DNA of 64,000 nucleotides, taken from NCBI RefSeq assembly GCF_040869045.1, contig NC_090319.1, positions 60,236,779 to 60,300,778 on the forward strand, read 5' to 3'. The DNA comes from Eurosta solidaginis (lineage: Eukaryota; Arthropoda; Insecta; Diptera; Tephritidae). Numbering within the stretch: position 1 is the first letter of the stretch; the number at the start of each line of letters is the position of its first letter. Below, piece by piece: positions 57,801 to 59,949 of the stretch. Position numbers and translations under genes: made by a program. Below the pieces are notes generated by a model that saw nothing but the letters and a program-made list of their open reading frames with translations, was not told the DNA's origin and did no database searches.

Positions 57801-58381
57801 TTATTAAATATTGGAGTTACTTATTCAACAGTTTAGCGATTGGAACGTTAGCAGAAGGTTTGGAATAAGCGGAATTCCCGAAATTCGTTACAATATGAAT
57901 TCAAAATTAAAATTTATTATGAATATTAATGTTAATTTAAATCAAAAGGATACTTTATTTTATCACCATGGGTCAAACGGGATCTTTTCTATAAATTTGG
58001 ATCAAAGTGGCACTTTTTCTAATGTTAAATATTGATTACACTAAGAATTAGAAATTTTTTCCAATAAGATGACTAAAAAGAAACCCTTTTGCATGGCGCA
58101 ATAAAACCAGACAGGTGTAGGCAGTATTACAAAATTGATTGATTTTTTTTTAATTCACAAGAAAACACTACATTAATGCCTGCGGTCTGTATTTCCTTTC
58201 AACGGAACTGAATGGCTGGATCTTAAGAGTATCGCACTGTTCACAACTAAAGAATATGGAAGCATATTGCTGAAGTCAGTGAGAGTATTGACGATCTGAA
58301 ATATGCGGATGGGTATCTGGCAGGCTTGTAATTGGGAAAACTGGAGATTGACGGTAGACGGTCCCCAGACACAGCATTTAT
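12704..58381 (-). CDS. Hcs: Holocarboxylase synthetase (biotin-protein ligase) gene, 3' end beyond window
   Basis: Hcs joins biotin to acetyl-CoA, pyruvate, propionyl-CoA and methylcrotonyl-CoA carboxylases through biotinyl-AMP. Exons (minus, 5' to 3'): possible 58381-58245, then 56911-56736, 53819-53267, 53204-52687, 52622-52424, 51444-51296, 29435-29297, 21229-21035, 17288-17106, 13062-12913 and 12847-12704. Phases match at every junction from 56911 on, giving about 800 open codons. Recognisable segments are NIYVYSES, VVCGTVP and NYRTAE (amidotransferase-like part), then QTEGVGRSNN joined to WLSPLGCA, the biotin-ligase nucleotide-binding signature. The remaining catalytic exons (KWPNDIY, central and C-terminal domains) must lie left of the window. 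The largest intron, 29436-51295, is almost wholly transposons. The open frame indicates a working gene. Exon ends rest on GT/AG sites and phase only. Confidence 0.9.
12913..13062 (-). CDS. Hcs: Hcs exon: biotin-ligase domain, first part
   Basis: 50 codons, phase 0 at both ends, from ctttatag to GTTAGT. It contains YIGRLVIYAP and LVRQQTEGVGRSNNL. The last part is the GxGRxxN loop that closes over biotinyl-AMP in this family; the family arginine in GR is kept. Confidence 0.93.
13465..14129. mobile_element. Long-inverted-repeat element with a solo LTR inside one arm
   Basis: Left arm 13465-13513 plus 13935-13975 mirrors right arm 14046-14129: gttaaacggttttattgaaa versus the inverse of ttcaatgaaaccatttaac, and aatactaaaagctagaaaat versus its inverse. 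The arms are about 85-90 bp once the LTR is removed. The interior is about 70 bp with no reading frame. 13063-13464 to the left is AT-rich intron with no other feature. Confidence 0.7.
13514..13930 (-). mobile_element. Solo LTR, gypsy-type family
   Basis: TGTAACGAATTTAGG...ATTCGTCACA, with ATAC at 13510-13513 and 13931-13934. 417 bp, shorter than relatives. It lies in the left arm of the palindromic element, so it is the younger insertion. Confidence 0.85.
14461..15975 (+). pseudogene. RTE-like LINE reverse transcriptase remnant
   Basis: 5'-truncated: it starts within RT (KAAGVDGLPAELFKYGG) and continues through HKKGD, YRGISLLNIAYK, GPYQCGLRPGKST, the active site LAYADDIDIIG (15147-15179) and the C-terminal signatures RRRPPLRWKDQVEND and NWRRLAE. 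TGA at about 14576 replaces the expected Trp; frameshifts occur near 14830 and 15020, with further stops at about 15221 and 15546. The tail attaagtaagcaagtaag is the short-repeat 3' end typical of RTE-type LINEs. No endonuclease part remains. 13976-14460 upstream has no gene. Confidence 0.85.
15976..16369. other. Non-coding intronic sequence
   Basis: About 16190-16330 contains paired motifs (ttgaaacacttgaaccgcgcc, gtggttcaagccgttgaac) suggesting an unrecognised short repeat. No gene. Confidence 0.35.
16370..16820 (+). repeat. Interspersed repeat R, first copy
   Basis: It is the reverse complement of about 28690-29110: ggaatccaaatctataaata, aaataaacgattgtgagcac and gatgcgcac are shared. A third, internally deleted copy is at 25614-25762. 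A 65-codon frame is open in both long copies but differs mostly by amino-acid-changing substitutions, so it is probably not protein-coding. Confidence 0.7.
16940..17035. repeat. Cluster of TAGTCGATTA motifs
   Basis: ctagtcgattagtc, atagtcgacta, ctagtcgatta and atagtcgatta occur within 80 bp. It looks like a short degenerate tandem repeat 70 bp from the Hcs splice donor. No function is assigned. Confidence 0.5.
17106..17288 (-). CDS. Hcs: Hcs exon, linker before the ligase domain
   Basis: 61 codons, phase 0 at both ends, from tcttcacag to GTGAGT. It starts SKFEVLGKLKKSG and ends ILIHSCPEDFSTVEYFD. The next exon resumes NLKTNYIGRL, continuous with the ligase domain. Confidence 0.9.
17426..17654. 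repeat. Short inverted-repeat element
   Basis: acaagtgtgatatctt at the left mirrors aagttatcacacttgt at the right (15 of 16). 229 bp, no reading frame. 17655-17903 beyond is non-coding; 17800-17855 is inverted and repeated at about 19535-19590. Confidence 0.6.
17904..18737 (-). mobile_element. Solo LTR interrupted by a MITE
   Basis: TGTAACGAATTTTTTTGG...TATTCGCCACA, with GTAT at 17900-17903 and 18738-18741. Compared with the LTR at 57379-57892 it carries about 280 extra bp between tatacatgtat and ctatatttgtaa, which is the insertion at 18232-18513. Confidence 0.85.
18232..18513. mobile_element. MITE inserted in a solo LTR
   Basis: ccctagaatatcat at the left and atgatattcttggg at the right are inverted (13 of 14), followed by further inner matches (cttcgtcg / cgacgaag). 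Absent from the homologous LTRs. The target duplication is unclear. Confidence 0.65.
18738..19500. repeat. Repeat debris: MITE family 1 copy and LTR scrap
   Basis: 18990-19125 is the inverted, diverged MITE family 1 copy (acaccaaca, attttgacaatct, gtagagatg). 19333-19420 (aagcttgcgctgcttttata) matches the promoter region of the LTR family, minus strand, without LTR ends. No gene. Confidence 0.5.
19501..20051. repeat. Non-coding; one arm of a 50-bp inverted repeat
   Basis: 19712-19763 (gtcgtgttttagggcggagc...) is repeated inverted at about 20503-20554. No protein or RNA gene recognised. Confidence 0.5.
20052..20909. mobile_element. Long inverted-repeat element, family 2
   Basis: agggcgaattaatggtgac at 20052 mirrors gtcaccaataattagccct at 20909, and the arms also share the 1-275 repeat (20158-20435 forward, 20641-20870 inverted). 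The centre (20436-20640) is non-repetitive apart from the 50-bp arm. No transposase. Either a foldback element or two converging copies. Confidence 0.6.
21035..21229 (-). CDS. Hcs: Hcs exon, middle region
   Basis: 65 codons, phase 0 at both ends, from atattttag to GTAAAT. It starts VHLETNPSQFELDELKYKIL and ends EAYFLGRHE. VHLE directly follows GCAVFSQ of the exon at 29297-29435. Confidence 0.92.
21230..21489. other. Non-coding intronic sequence
   Basis: Nothing recognised beyond the splice acceptor at 21230-21231. Confidence 0.4.
21490..23072 (+). pseudogene. LOA-type LINE fragment: endonuclease to start of RT
   Basis: GTDANAHHNAWGG near 21625 and PSFSDHEY near 22430 are the mid and C-terminal endonuclease motifs; WSTDWNKFQEHLE and the connecting region follow; KTFSKFKSPDPDCIFH near 22965 is the start of RT, matching 31870-31915 in the longer copy. 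Stops and shifts are frequent. It is interrupted at about 21722-22260 by other LINE ends and cut at 23072 by a palindromic MITE. Confidence 0.8.
21822..22258. mobile_element. Two opposed LINE 3' ends inside the LOA fragment
   Basis: From 21822, (TTG)n and gtggcagtgcttcgcccatc match the minus-strand LINE 3' end at 63627. About 22160-22258 (cgataacactccccaaaacc ... caacaacaac) is the plus-oriented counterpart of 58603-58700. The minus part still reads LAQLRSGYCNRLNSYLSRI. Confidence 0.65.
23073..23424. mobile_element. Palindromic MITE with TA target duplication
   Basis: TA at 23071-23072 and 23425-23426 flank gcgggtcaaatt...aatttgacccgc. Inverted homology continues through cacatccagtttctgaatct on both arms for over 100 bp. 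352 bp, no coding; a Tc1/mariner-type origin is suggested by the TA duplication. Confidence 0.75.
23485..23640 (+). mobile_element. SINE 3' fragment
   Basis: gtgaaaattcatctgc, gccgttcggagtcggc, gaattggaagaaaggctcc and gcgccaagtatttatt follow the 3' half of the SINE at 59095 with small deletions. Confidence 0.75.
23648..23715 (+). repeat. (AAAAG)n microsatellite
   Basis: About 13 near-perfect pentamers, decaying into A/G-rich sequence to 23870. It probably grew from the SINE tail. Confidence 0.95.
23932..25562 (+). pseudogene. Old hAT transposon with zf-TTF-type transposase, heavily decayed
   Basis: The frame reads in pieces: PRMVKRHFDGLCEDDPENLF, KVDIFYRVLDIIINQLKSRF and PMNEIV near 24285-24415, and a C-terminal dimerisation segment near 25085-25230 (FPEVCYFLQL, then the AERSFS-equivalent, LAILSVENY-like in other frames). 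Ends are uncertain: gggccccgggcc near 23950 and gagccccagatggtatag near 25535 resemble hAT termini. Many stops; inactive. Confidence 0.65.
25614..25762 (+). repeat. Repeat R, internally deleted copy
   Basis: Its two ends, ttgttgtctttaagaccaag and ccgactatttcaaaaccc, are the inverted ends of 28610-29160; about 400 bp of the middle is missing. Confidence 0.65.
25766..26102. mobile_element. Palindromic element, about 90-bp arms
   Basis: gacggcttatcatcagcgat at the left mirrors the inverse of atcgttgatgataaaccgtc at the right, through gcttgacgtttagcgcatca and ctcgttttctact. No coding. It directly abuts repeat R. Confidence 0.75.
26215..26438 (+). repeat. (TTTTA)n-rich tract
   Basis: Degenerate attttattttatttt repeats, ending where the solo LTR inserted. 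The same type of tract returns at 27150-27345. Confidence 0.9.
26443..26987 (+). mobile_element. Solo LTR, gypsy-type family
   Basis: ATAT at 26439-26442 and 26988-26991. It starts TCTGACGAATATTAG (one change from the usual TGTGACG) and ends GTTACA. TATAAAA near 26786, ATCAGTTT and AATAAA are kept. 545 bp. Confidence 0.88.
26992..27155 (-). mobile_element. Short element with hammerhead-like motif, copy 1
   Basis: It is the reverse complement of about 37525-37690. On minus it contains ctcccgaaaagttagCTGATGA...GAAACatgtcctag, ending taattaaatacata. Confidence 0.65.
27358..28091 (-). mobile_element. 5'-truncated LINE 3' end with open C-terminal frame
   Basis: The 13-bp duplication TTCTTATACCGTT lies at 27345-27357 and 28092-28104. 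The minus frame 28092-27469 is open for 207 codons: end of RNase H (IIWVPGHSDIPGN, CQADLLAR), then a C-terminal Cys-rich region (SCCSCMEDDE, NHFMLDCPAF). The tail ends cctaacctatcctatcct before the duplication. A Jockey/LOA-group LINE distinct from the copy at 31594. It inserted into a (TTTTA)n tract. Confidence 0.88.
28105..28609. other. Non-coding intronic sequence
   Basis: AT-rich; no recognised gene or repeat. Confidence 0.4.
28610..29160 (-). repeat. Repeat R, longest copy
   Basis: gggttttgaaatagtcggct at one end and cttggtcttaaagacaacaa at the other define the family; the interior matches 16370-16820 inverted. Confidence 0.7.
29297..29435 (-). CDS. Hcs: Hcs exon upstream of VHLE
   Basis: 139 nt; acceptor gtccaag, donor GTAATA. 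The first base completes a Pro codon with CC from 51444-51296. It reads SVELQDLNGDVHNLDVKVLG and LLLANNAKSGGCAVFSQ. The acceptor was chosen among nearby AGs because it restores phase. Confidence 0.88.
29436..30034. other. Non-coding intronic sequence
   Basis: AT-rich with poly-T and poly-A runs; no feature recognised. Confidence 0.4.
30035..30775 (+). mobile_element. SINE split by a palindromic MITE
   Basis: 30035-30171 (ctcggcattggtttggcaaa, gccgttcggagtcggcgtaa) and 30707-30775 (cataggtcccgtactgcc, gcgcctagtatttatttt) are consecutive SINE sequence. The tRNA-like head is absent. Confidence 0.8.
30172..30706. mobile_element. Palindromic hAT-type MITE
   Basis: 8-bp duplication atgtacat (30164-30171) / atgtgcat (30707-30714). 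The ends TAGGGTGGGTCG and CGACCCACCCTA are perfect inverses, and the arms stay inverted almost to the centre (ccgacccaaaaatgtccgct and its inverse near 30390 and 30460). 535 bp, non-coding; single strands would fold into one long hairpin. Confidence 0.88.
30776..31593. repeat. LINE 3'-region repeat and flanking non-coding DNA
   Basis: 30985-31190 (cactccccgatggttttggg, tttgccggatacagatcc, ccacattaaaccttc) matches 58630-58780. 31262-31593 has nothing recognisable. Confidence 0.6.
31594..34255 (+). pseudogene. LOA-type LINE ORF2 remnant: RT, RNase H, C-terminal region
   Basis: 5'-truncated within the linker (SWKSFCTDIE). RT motifs: FKSPGPDGIFPAML, RPISLTSFLLKTFERL, FLDIAGAFNN, RGTPQGGVLSPL and TAYADDNAIII (32535-32567). 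RNase H: VYTGGSK (the family has TDGS, so D is G here), YIDSQAAIKA, YWVPGHMGIDGNEKADELAKK. The C-terminal CxxC region is degraded. Frameshifts near 32478 and 32985; in-frame stops at 33221, 33563, 33914 and 33929. It ends gttcaacctaacctaac like 12470. Frame breaks exclude activity. Confidence 0.88.
34256..34438. other. Non-coding; target region of the hAT-like element
   Basis: Ends with atgtacat (34431-34438), half of the 8-bp duplication. No gene. Confidence 0.5.
34988..37273 (+). pseudogene. Transposase-like gene, long C-terminal frame intact, N-terminal part with stops
   Basis: One frame runs from 34988 to 37273 but has stops at 35255, 35468, 35632 and 35732; the last 507 codons (35750-37273) are open. 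The N-terminal part has ELENLFDIAHEKAL. The C-terminal part shows TSVTVHWDGKLLP, VCCDTTTSNTGRLQGACVFL, LPCRHHIYEIVLRS and NDTAERGVKLVEEYNK, which I propose as D, D and E of an RNase-H-fold transposase with an insertion before E. I know similar proteins as uncharacterised in insects and cnidarians; no named superfamily is certain. The 8-bp target duplication and TAGGG ends favour hAT or a relative. AT-rich codon use. A 106-bp tandem duplication (about 35611-35822) lies at the N-terminal junction and may have created the last two stops. Confidence 0.75.
37525..37690 (+). mobile_element. Short element with hammerhead-like motif, copy 2
   Basis: ctcccgaaaagctagCTGATGA, then GAAAC and atgtcctag: a hammerhead-like core with stem I GCTAG/CTAGT, stem III AC-GT, and a weak 3-bp stem II (gaa/ttc). 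Inverted copy at 26992-27155. It lies between the transposase stop and the right repeat array. Confidence 0.55.
37745..38540 (-). repeat. Six subterminal units of about 147 bp
   Basis: cgagtctccatag recurs near 37757, 37891, 38038 (one change), 38186 and 38333, and as tgagtctccatag at 38471; spacing 134-148. Units contain gatatctccgaccatagtg and ccccctgcgacacgcc, inverse to 34556-34870 at the other end. Confidence 0.85.
38632..38809. other. Non-coding between transposons
   Basis: No feature beyond the right target duplication. Confidence 0.4.
38810..39522 (+). pseudogene. Gypsy-type remnant: integrase C-terminus and 3' LTR part
   Basis: KMKHRYDKNNNSEGFLEGD and WECPYKVVKRISDVVYRIQT match the pol C-terminus at 10270-10450. 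From about 39170 it passes into an LTR lacking its first part; TATAAAA near 39301, ATCAGTTT, and the end GTTACA at 39522. The purine tract and LTR start are lost. Confidence 0.8.
39523..40411. other. Non-coding intronic sequence
   Basis: No gene recognised. 39930-40010 (ttcctgggatttttaaaaat, ttcccgggac) has local self-similarity only. Confidence 0.4.
40412..43140 (-). pseudogene. Penelope-like retroelement, copy 1 (RT plus GIY-YIG)
   Basis: Minus-strand order: N-terminal segment (YGLIPNHLSN, from 43139); a 1-nt frameshift near 42910; the 42696-42118 frame with GLPKIHKPECPLRPIVS; a frameshift between 42233 and 42118; then 42233-40896 with VSFDVVSLFTNIS, GMPMGNPLSPTIAD, the YVDD active site (41718-41729), FLDTRI, and a GIY-YIG endonuclease (VYEIQCKG, KVYIGTTKRTLG). 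Penelope-like elements carry exactly this RT plus GIY-YIG order. The 3' part ends with a hammerhead motif at 40490-40531. Inactive because of frameshifts, though most of the frame is well kept. Confidence 0.92.
40490..40531 (-). ncRNA. Hammerhead ribozyme motif, Penelope-type, copy 1
   Basis: On minus: AACTC-CTGATGA-tGCCAA...TTTGC-GAAACGTT-GAGTT. Stem I and all core residues are kept, but stem II has one mismatch against copy 2, so cleavage may be weak. Confidence 0.7.
43141..45666 (+). pseudogene. Penelope-like retroelement, copy 2, inverted relative to copy 1
   Basis: Nearly identical to copy 1 from cgtcgtcaagcaaaactctc (43170) to aaaaatttgc (about 45660). It starts further downstream than copy 1: the GLIPNHLSN segment is missing and replaced by a short unrelated start. 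It shares the same frame break (43835-43950), plus its own near 44275 (altered DVLTQHHIHG) and near 44995 (lost bases before VYIGTTK). YVDD at 44343-44354. GIY-YIG at 44960-45150. Confidence 0.92.
45544..45585 (+). ncRNA. Hammerhead ribozyme motif, Penelope-type, copy 2
   Basis: Stem I AACTC (45544-45548) / GAGTT (45581-45585); core CTGATGA (45549-45555); stem II GCCAA (45557-45561) / TTGGC (45568-45572); GAAA (45573-45576); then C-G-T with cleavage predicted after T45580. Stem III is only A-U plus C-G with no loop, the minimal form reported for Penelope-like elements, which is expected to work best as a dimer. Confidence 0.82.
45710..49319 (+). mobile_element. Long non-coding interspersed element B with array
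   Basis: Starts aagtagggaaggctaag, hairpin GTTCGG-gtgcaa-CCGAAC, ATACTCAGTTGAG; ends AGCTCTGCTCAACTGAGTA. Opposite orientation to element A, same order of parts: end hairpin, tandem array, then blocks with gtgggcgtggt and gccacgccc and ttcgatatcgaaaa. No coding capacity. It follows Penelope copy 2 by about 45 bp, which includes a near-perfect palindrome at 45667-45692. Confidence 0.68.
45880..47950 (+). repeat. Tandem array, 16 units of about 129 bp
   Basis: tacgatatgggtatcaa (one copy reads tatgatatg) recurs near 45962, 46091, 46219, 46348 and on to 47896. Units contain aggtggacgccttttcgaga. 46681-46900 and 47068-47287 are almost identical, offset 387 bp, a recent three-unit duplication. 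Confidence 0.9.
49385..49912 (+). pseudogene. Unidentified broken coding sequence
   Basis: After a 2-nt shift near 49410 one frame reads VNENNQGEHLDEFLTLAEQD and TLPKLPPNIYQQF, then a TGA at about 49566, then RKKVPFKTIPIERSPIYEKL and ends at 49909. The composition is that of a normal cellular protein, not a transposase, but I do not recognise the family. It is intron-less, has a stop and a shift, and lies between an unclassified element and hAT debris: possibly a retrocopy or captured gene piece. Confidence 0.4.
49913..50719. other. Non-coding intronic sequence
   Basis: AT-rich; no recognised feature. Confidence 0.4.
50720..51117 (+). pseudogene. hAT transposase C-terminus with right end
   Basis: 81 codons from 50735: FPNVQMLLKILC, TTATNERFFSTLKLIKNYLR, NRLNGCASLSIHRD, VLDEMAKKSRRI, the hAT dimerisation region of the P52rIPK/ZMYM-like type (family AERSFS here NERFFS). 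The end ggctacgcccctg at 51117 is a hAT terminus; the next 8 bp are atgtacat. The left end was not found. Confidence 0.75.
51296..51444 (-). CDS. Hcs: Hcs exon after the NYRTAE segment
   Basis: 149 nt from atttag to GTAAGT. Reads VRENELVQFSYDKW, MMHHIFCYQPSPVKKNFSTE. VREN continues NYRTAE of the previous exon; two bases (CC) carry over to 29435. Its donor opens the 21.9-kb intron. Confidence 0.93.
51660..52014. mobile_element. Palindromic hAT-type MITE, second copy
   Basis: 8-bp duplication ctatatat (51652-51659) / ctataaat (52015-52022). Ends TAGACTGGGTCG and CGACCCCACTCA. Shares ttaaccgatatcgcgccatc and tttgggctcagg with 30172-30706 and is inverted about its centre (cactccccaaaacccaaaaa and inverse). 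Confidence 0.8.
52424..52622 (-). CDS. Hcs: Hcs exon: amidotransferase-like part, second half
   Basis: 199 nt, from cctgcag to GTGATA. Reads YTIYAMTPQQLEQKYW, ALMVVCGTVP, VLSLCSDILNFVLPNYRTAE. 64-bp intron before it; phase 2 in, phase 0 out. Confidence 0.94.
52687..53204 (-). CDS. Hcs: Hcs exon: Ser/Thr-rich region and start of amidotransferase-like part
   Basis: 518 nt, from attatag to GTGAGT. First two-thirds low-complexity (Thr, Ser, Ala; SAAAAVITTTITRA), then PTNIYVYSESVSSRESALST and ILEHDK, the conserved start of the amidotransferase-like domain of animal HCS. Confidence 0.93.
53267..53819 (-). CDS. Hcs: Hcs exon: N-terminal variable region
   Basis: 553 nt, from gtttttag to GTATGA, followed by a 62-bp intron. 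Polar, charged, Ser-rich; PLSLLASHLRKP and EEWQRHLDDLRSMSVLAHQA are the less variable parts. A second AG three bases downstream would keep phase too, so the exon start is uncertain by one codon. Confidence 0.85.
53989..55410 (+). mobile_element. Non-coding interspersed element C (no array)
   Basis: Hairpin GTTCGG-gtgtaa-CCGAAC and atactcagcgtgagc at the start; ends tatactctatgtgcaaagcatgctgagtac. Interior has gtgggcgtggttatc, ggtgccacgcccattt and acggacagacggacggacatggc. Immediately followed by element D. Confidence 0.6.
55411..56715 (+). mobile_element. Non-coding interspersed element D (one array unit left)
   Basis: taaggaaggataagttcggg start, hairpin GTTCGGgtaaCCGAAC, ends gctctgctcagctgagtata. 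Head-to-tail with C. It retains parts of one or two 129-bp units near 55590-55700. Both lie in one Hcs intron. Confidence 0.6.
56736..56911 (-). CDS. Hcs: Hcs exon, N-terminal
   Basis: 176 nt, from aattacag. Reads IENFGKLIAWKVDSHLAVLI and DVEHFTKLLLSTYLQNN. The donor GTATAA was chosen over a stronger-looking GTATTC 13 bp downstream because only it leaves the two bases needed by the next exon. Confidence 0.7.
57015..57095 (+). mobile_element. SINE head (tRNA-derived), isolated
   Basis: gtggtgtggtgataacc (A-box-like) and cttgagttcaagtccc (B-box-like) match the head of the SINE at 59095. The body is absent. 57096-57378 is AT-rich with nothing seen. Confidence 0.65.
57379..57892 (+). mobile_element. 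Solo LTR, gypsy-type family
   Basis: ATAT at 57375-57378 and 57893-57896; TGTGACG...GTTACA, 514 bp. TATAAAA near 57681, ATCAGTTTTG and AATAAA present. The cleanest reference copy of the diverged LTR subfamily. Confidence 0.9.
58245..58381 (-). CDS. Possible upstream Hcs exon
   Basis: Acceptor ttggattacatag after a pyrimidine-rich run, 137 nt, possible donor GTGAAC. Reads CCVWGPSTVNLQFSQLQACQ and IFQIVNTLTDFSNMLPYSLV, which feels like the N-terminal region of insect HCS. Phase 0 out fits 56911. The donor is weak and homology is from memory. Confidence 0.4.
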
Positions 58382-58429
58382 CTATGTAATCCAAGCGTTG
58401 AGGTAGCAGTACGATCAAACTCGACAATT

Positions 58430-58600
58430 GTTCTGACTCTCTCTATCTATCCAGTTTCCTCTCCTCTGTCTAACCGTCTTCCTTTCTTATTTCCTCTCTC
58501 TCTGCATTTTCTAGTTTACATTAAACGGATCATTCAATTTGCCTATCCCTTTCATCCATCCGTAAATCTTCCTGTTTTTCCCTTACTCTTCTCGCTCTTG
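58430..58600 (+). repeat. Pyrimidine-rich tract
   Basis: C/T-rich (tttcctctcctctgtc, tttcctctctctctgc). No gene. Confidence 0.7.
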
Positions 58601-58602
58601 CT

Positions 58603-58930
58603 GTTGTTGTTGTTGTTGTAGCGATAAGGTTACTCCCCGAAAGCTTTGGGGAGTATTATCGATGTGATGGTCCTTTGCCGGATACAGATCCGGTATGCTC
58701 CGGTAACACAGCACCATTATGGCACTAGCCCGACCATCTAGGGAACGATTTATATGGCCACATTAAACCTTCAGGCCATCCCTTCCTCCCCACCACCAAG
58801 TTCCATGAGGACCTTGGGGTCGCCAGAGCCTCGTCTGTTAGTGAAACGGGATTCGTCGCTCGAAGGTGAGGTTGACAATTGGGTTGGAGAAGCTATATAT
58901 TGCGCTACACAACCCCTTGAACTCCTCGCT
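58603..58930 (-). mobile_element. LINE 3'-region repeat with (TTG)n end
   Basis: Starts with (TTG)6, then gcgataaggttactccccga, tttgccggatacagatcc, ggggtcgccagagcctcgtc. Related to 30985-31190 and, in opposite orientation, to about 22160-22258. The (CAA)n tail on minus marks the LINE 3' end. No coding part. 58931-59094 is non-coding. Confidence 0.65.
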
Positions 58931-59094
58931 CTTGCTTTTATCCAAGTCTAACTCTAACTGTCGTTAATCTTAATCTTCCTGTTATATTCTTTTTACTACT
59001 TTGTCTCAACCCTTTACACTTATTTTCACTTTAATTTCACTCTCCATCTTCCTATTGTTCTCTTTACTTTTCCGACTTCCGTCAACTTCCTCAG

Positions 59095-59420
59095 CTTTGT
59101 AGTGGTGCGTGCTTCGCCCACCATACCGAGGATCCTGTGTTCGCGACTCGGGCAAAGCAACATCAAAATTTTAGAAACAAGTTCTTTTAATTAGAAAAAA
59201 GCTTTTTTTTAGCGCGGTCGCCCCTCCTCAATGATTTGGCAAGCCCTCCGAGTGAATTTCTCAGTGAAAACTCATCTGTTTTGCAAATGCCGTTCGCAGT
59301 CGGCGTAAAACATGTAGTAAGAAAAATTAAAAAAGAGCACGACACAAATTGGAAAAGAAGCTCGGTCTAAAATCTCTTCGGAGGTTATCGCGCCTTGCAT
59401 TTATTTTTATTTATTTTGCT
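59095..59420 (+). mobile_element. SINE, full-length or nearly so
   Basis: tRNA-like head gtagtggtgcgtgcttcgcc with B-box-like gtgttcgcgactcgg, then gcaaagcaacatcaaaattt, ttggcaagccctccgagtg, gccgttcgcagtcggc and the end tatcgcgccttgcatttatt. All other SINE pieces in the window align to parts of this copy. Pol III transcribed if active; no protein. 59421-59686 is non-coding. Confidence 0.8.
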
Positions 59421-59949
59421 TCCATGTCCTCGTTTCCAATGTGACATATATATAGTTTGGCTTTTTTCCACACATTACATTACTAAGGTAGCATGAAATT
59501 AGCAAAATAGTACCAACAATTTTCCCTCCCTACTACTTTAAAATTAATGATCGGATTACTGAGGCCGTCAAATTTTTGTTGCCTTACTACTGACTTCACC
59601 TGTCTGGTTTTATTGCGACATGCCCTTTTGAAATGCAGCTCCTCATGTATGACTACTTTTATCCAGAGCGTACTTGATACCTAAGCTCAGGCCCGACGAG
59701 AGGGGATGGGGAATGGGGGATTCCCCCGGGACCGGGGTTTCTGAGGGGGCCCGCGATTTAGAGGTACTAAGACATTTTTTTTTTTCATTCAGGAGTCTTT
59801 AGTTGTTCCATGTGCAATTTTTAGCCGAATTTCAAATGCAACGAATATCTGCATTTCGTTTTAATATTATAGTGAAGTGTGAAAAATAATTAGAAAAGTC
59901 CTTTTCCTTAAAATTTAAGAATAGATATTTCACTTGGCAGCTTGCTCTA

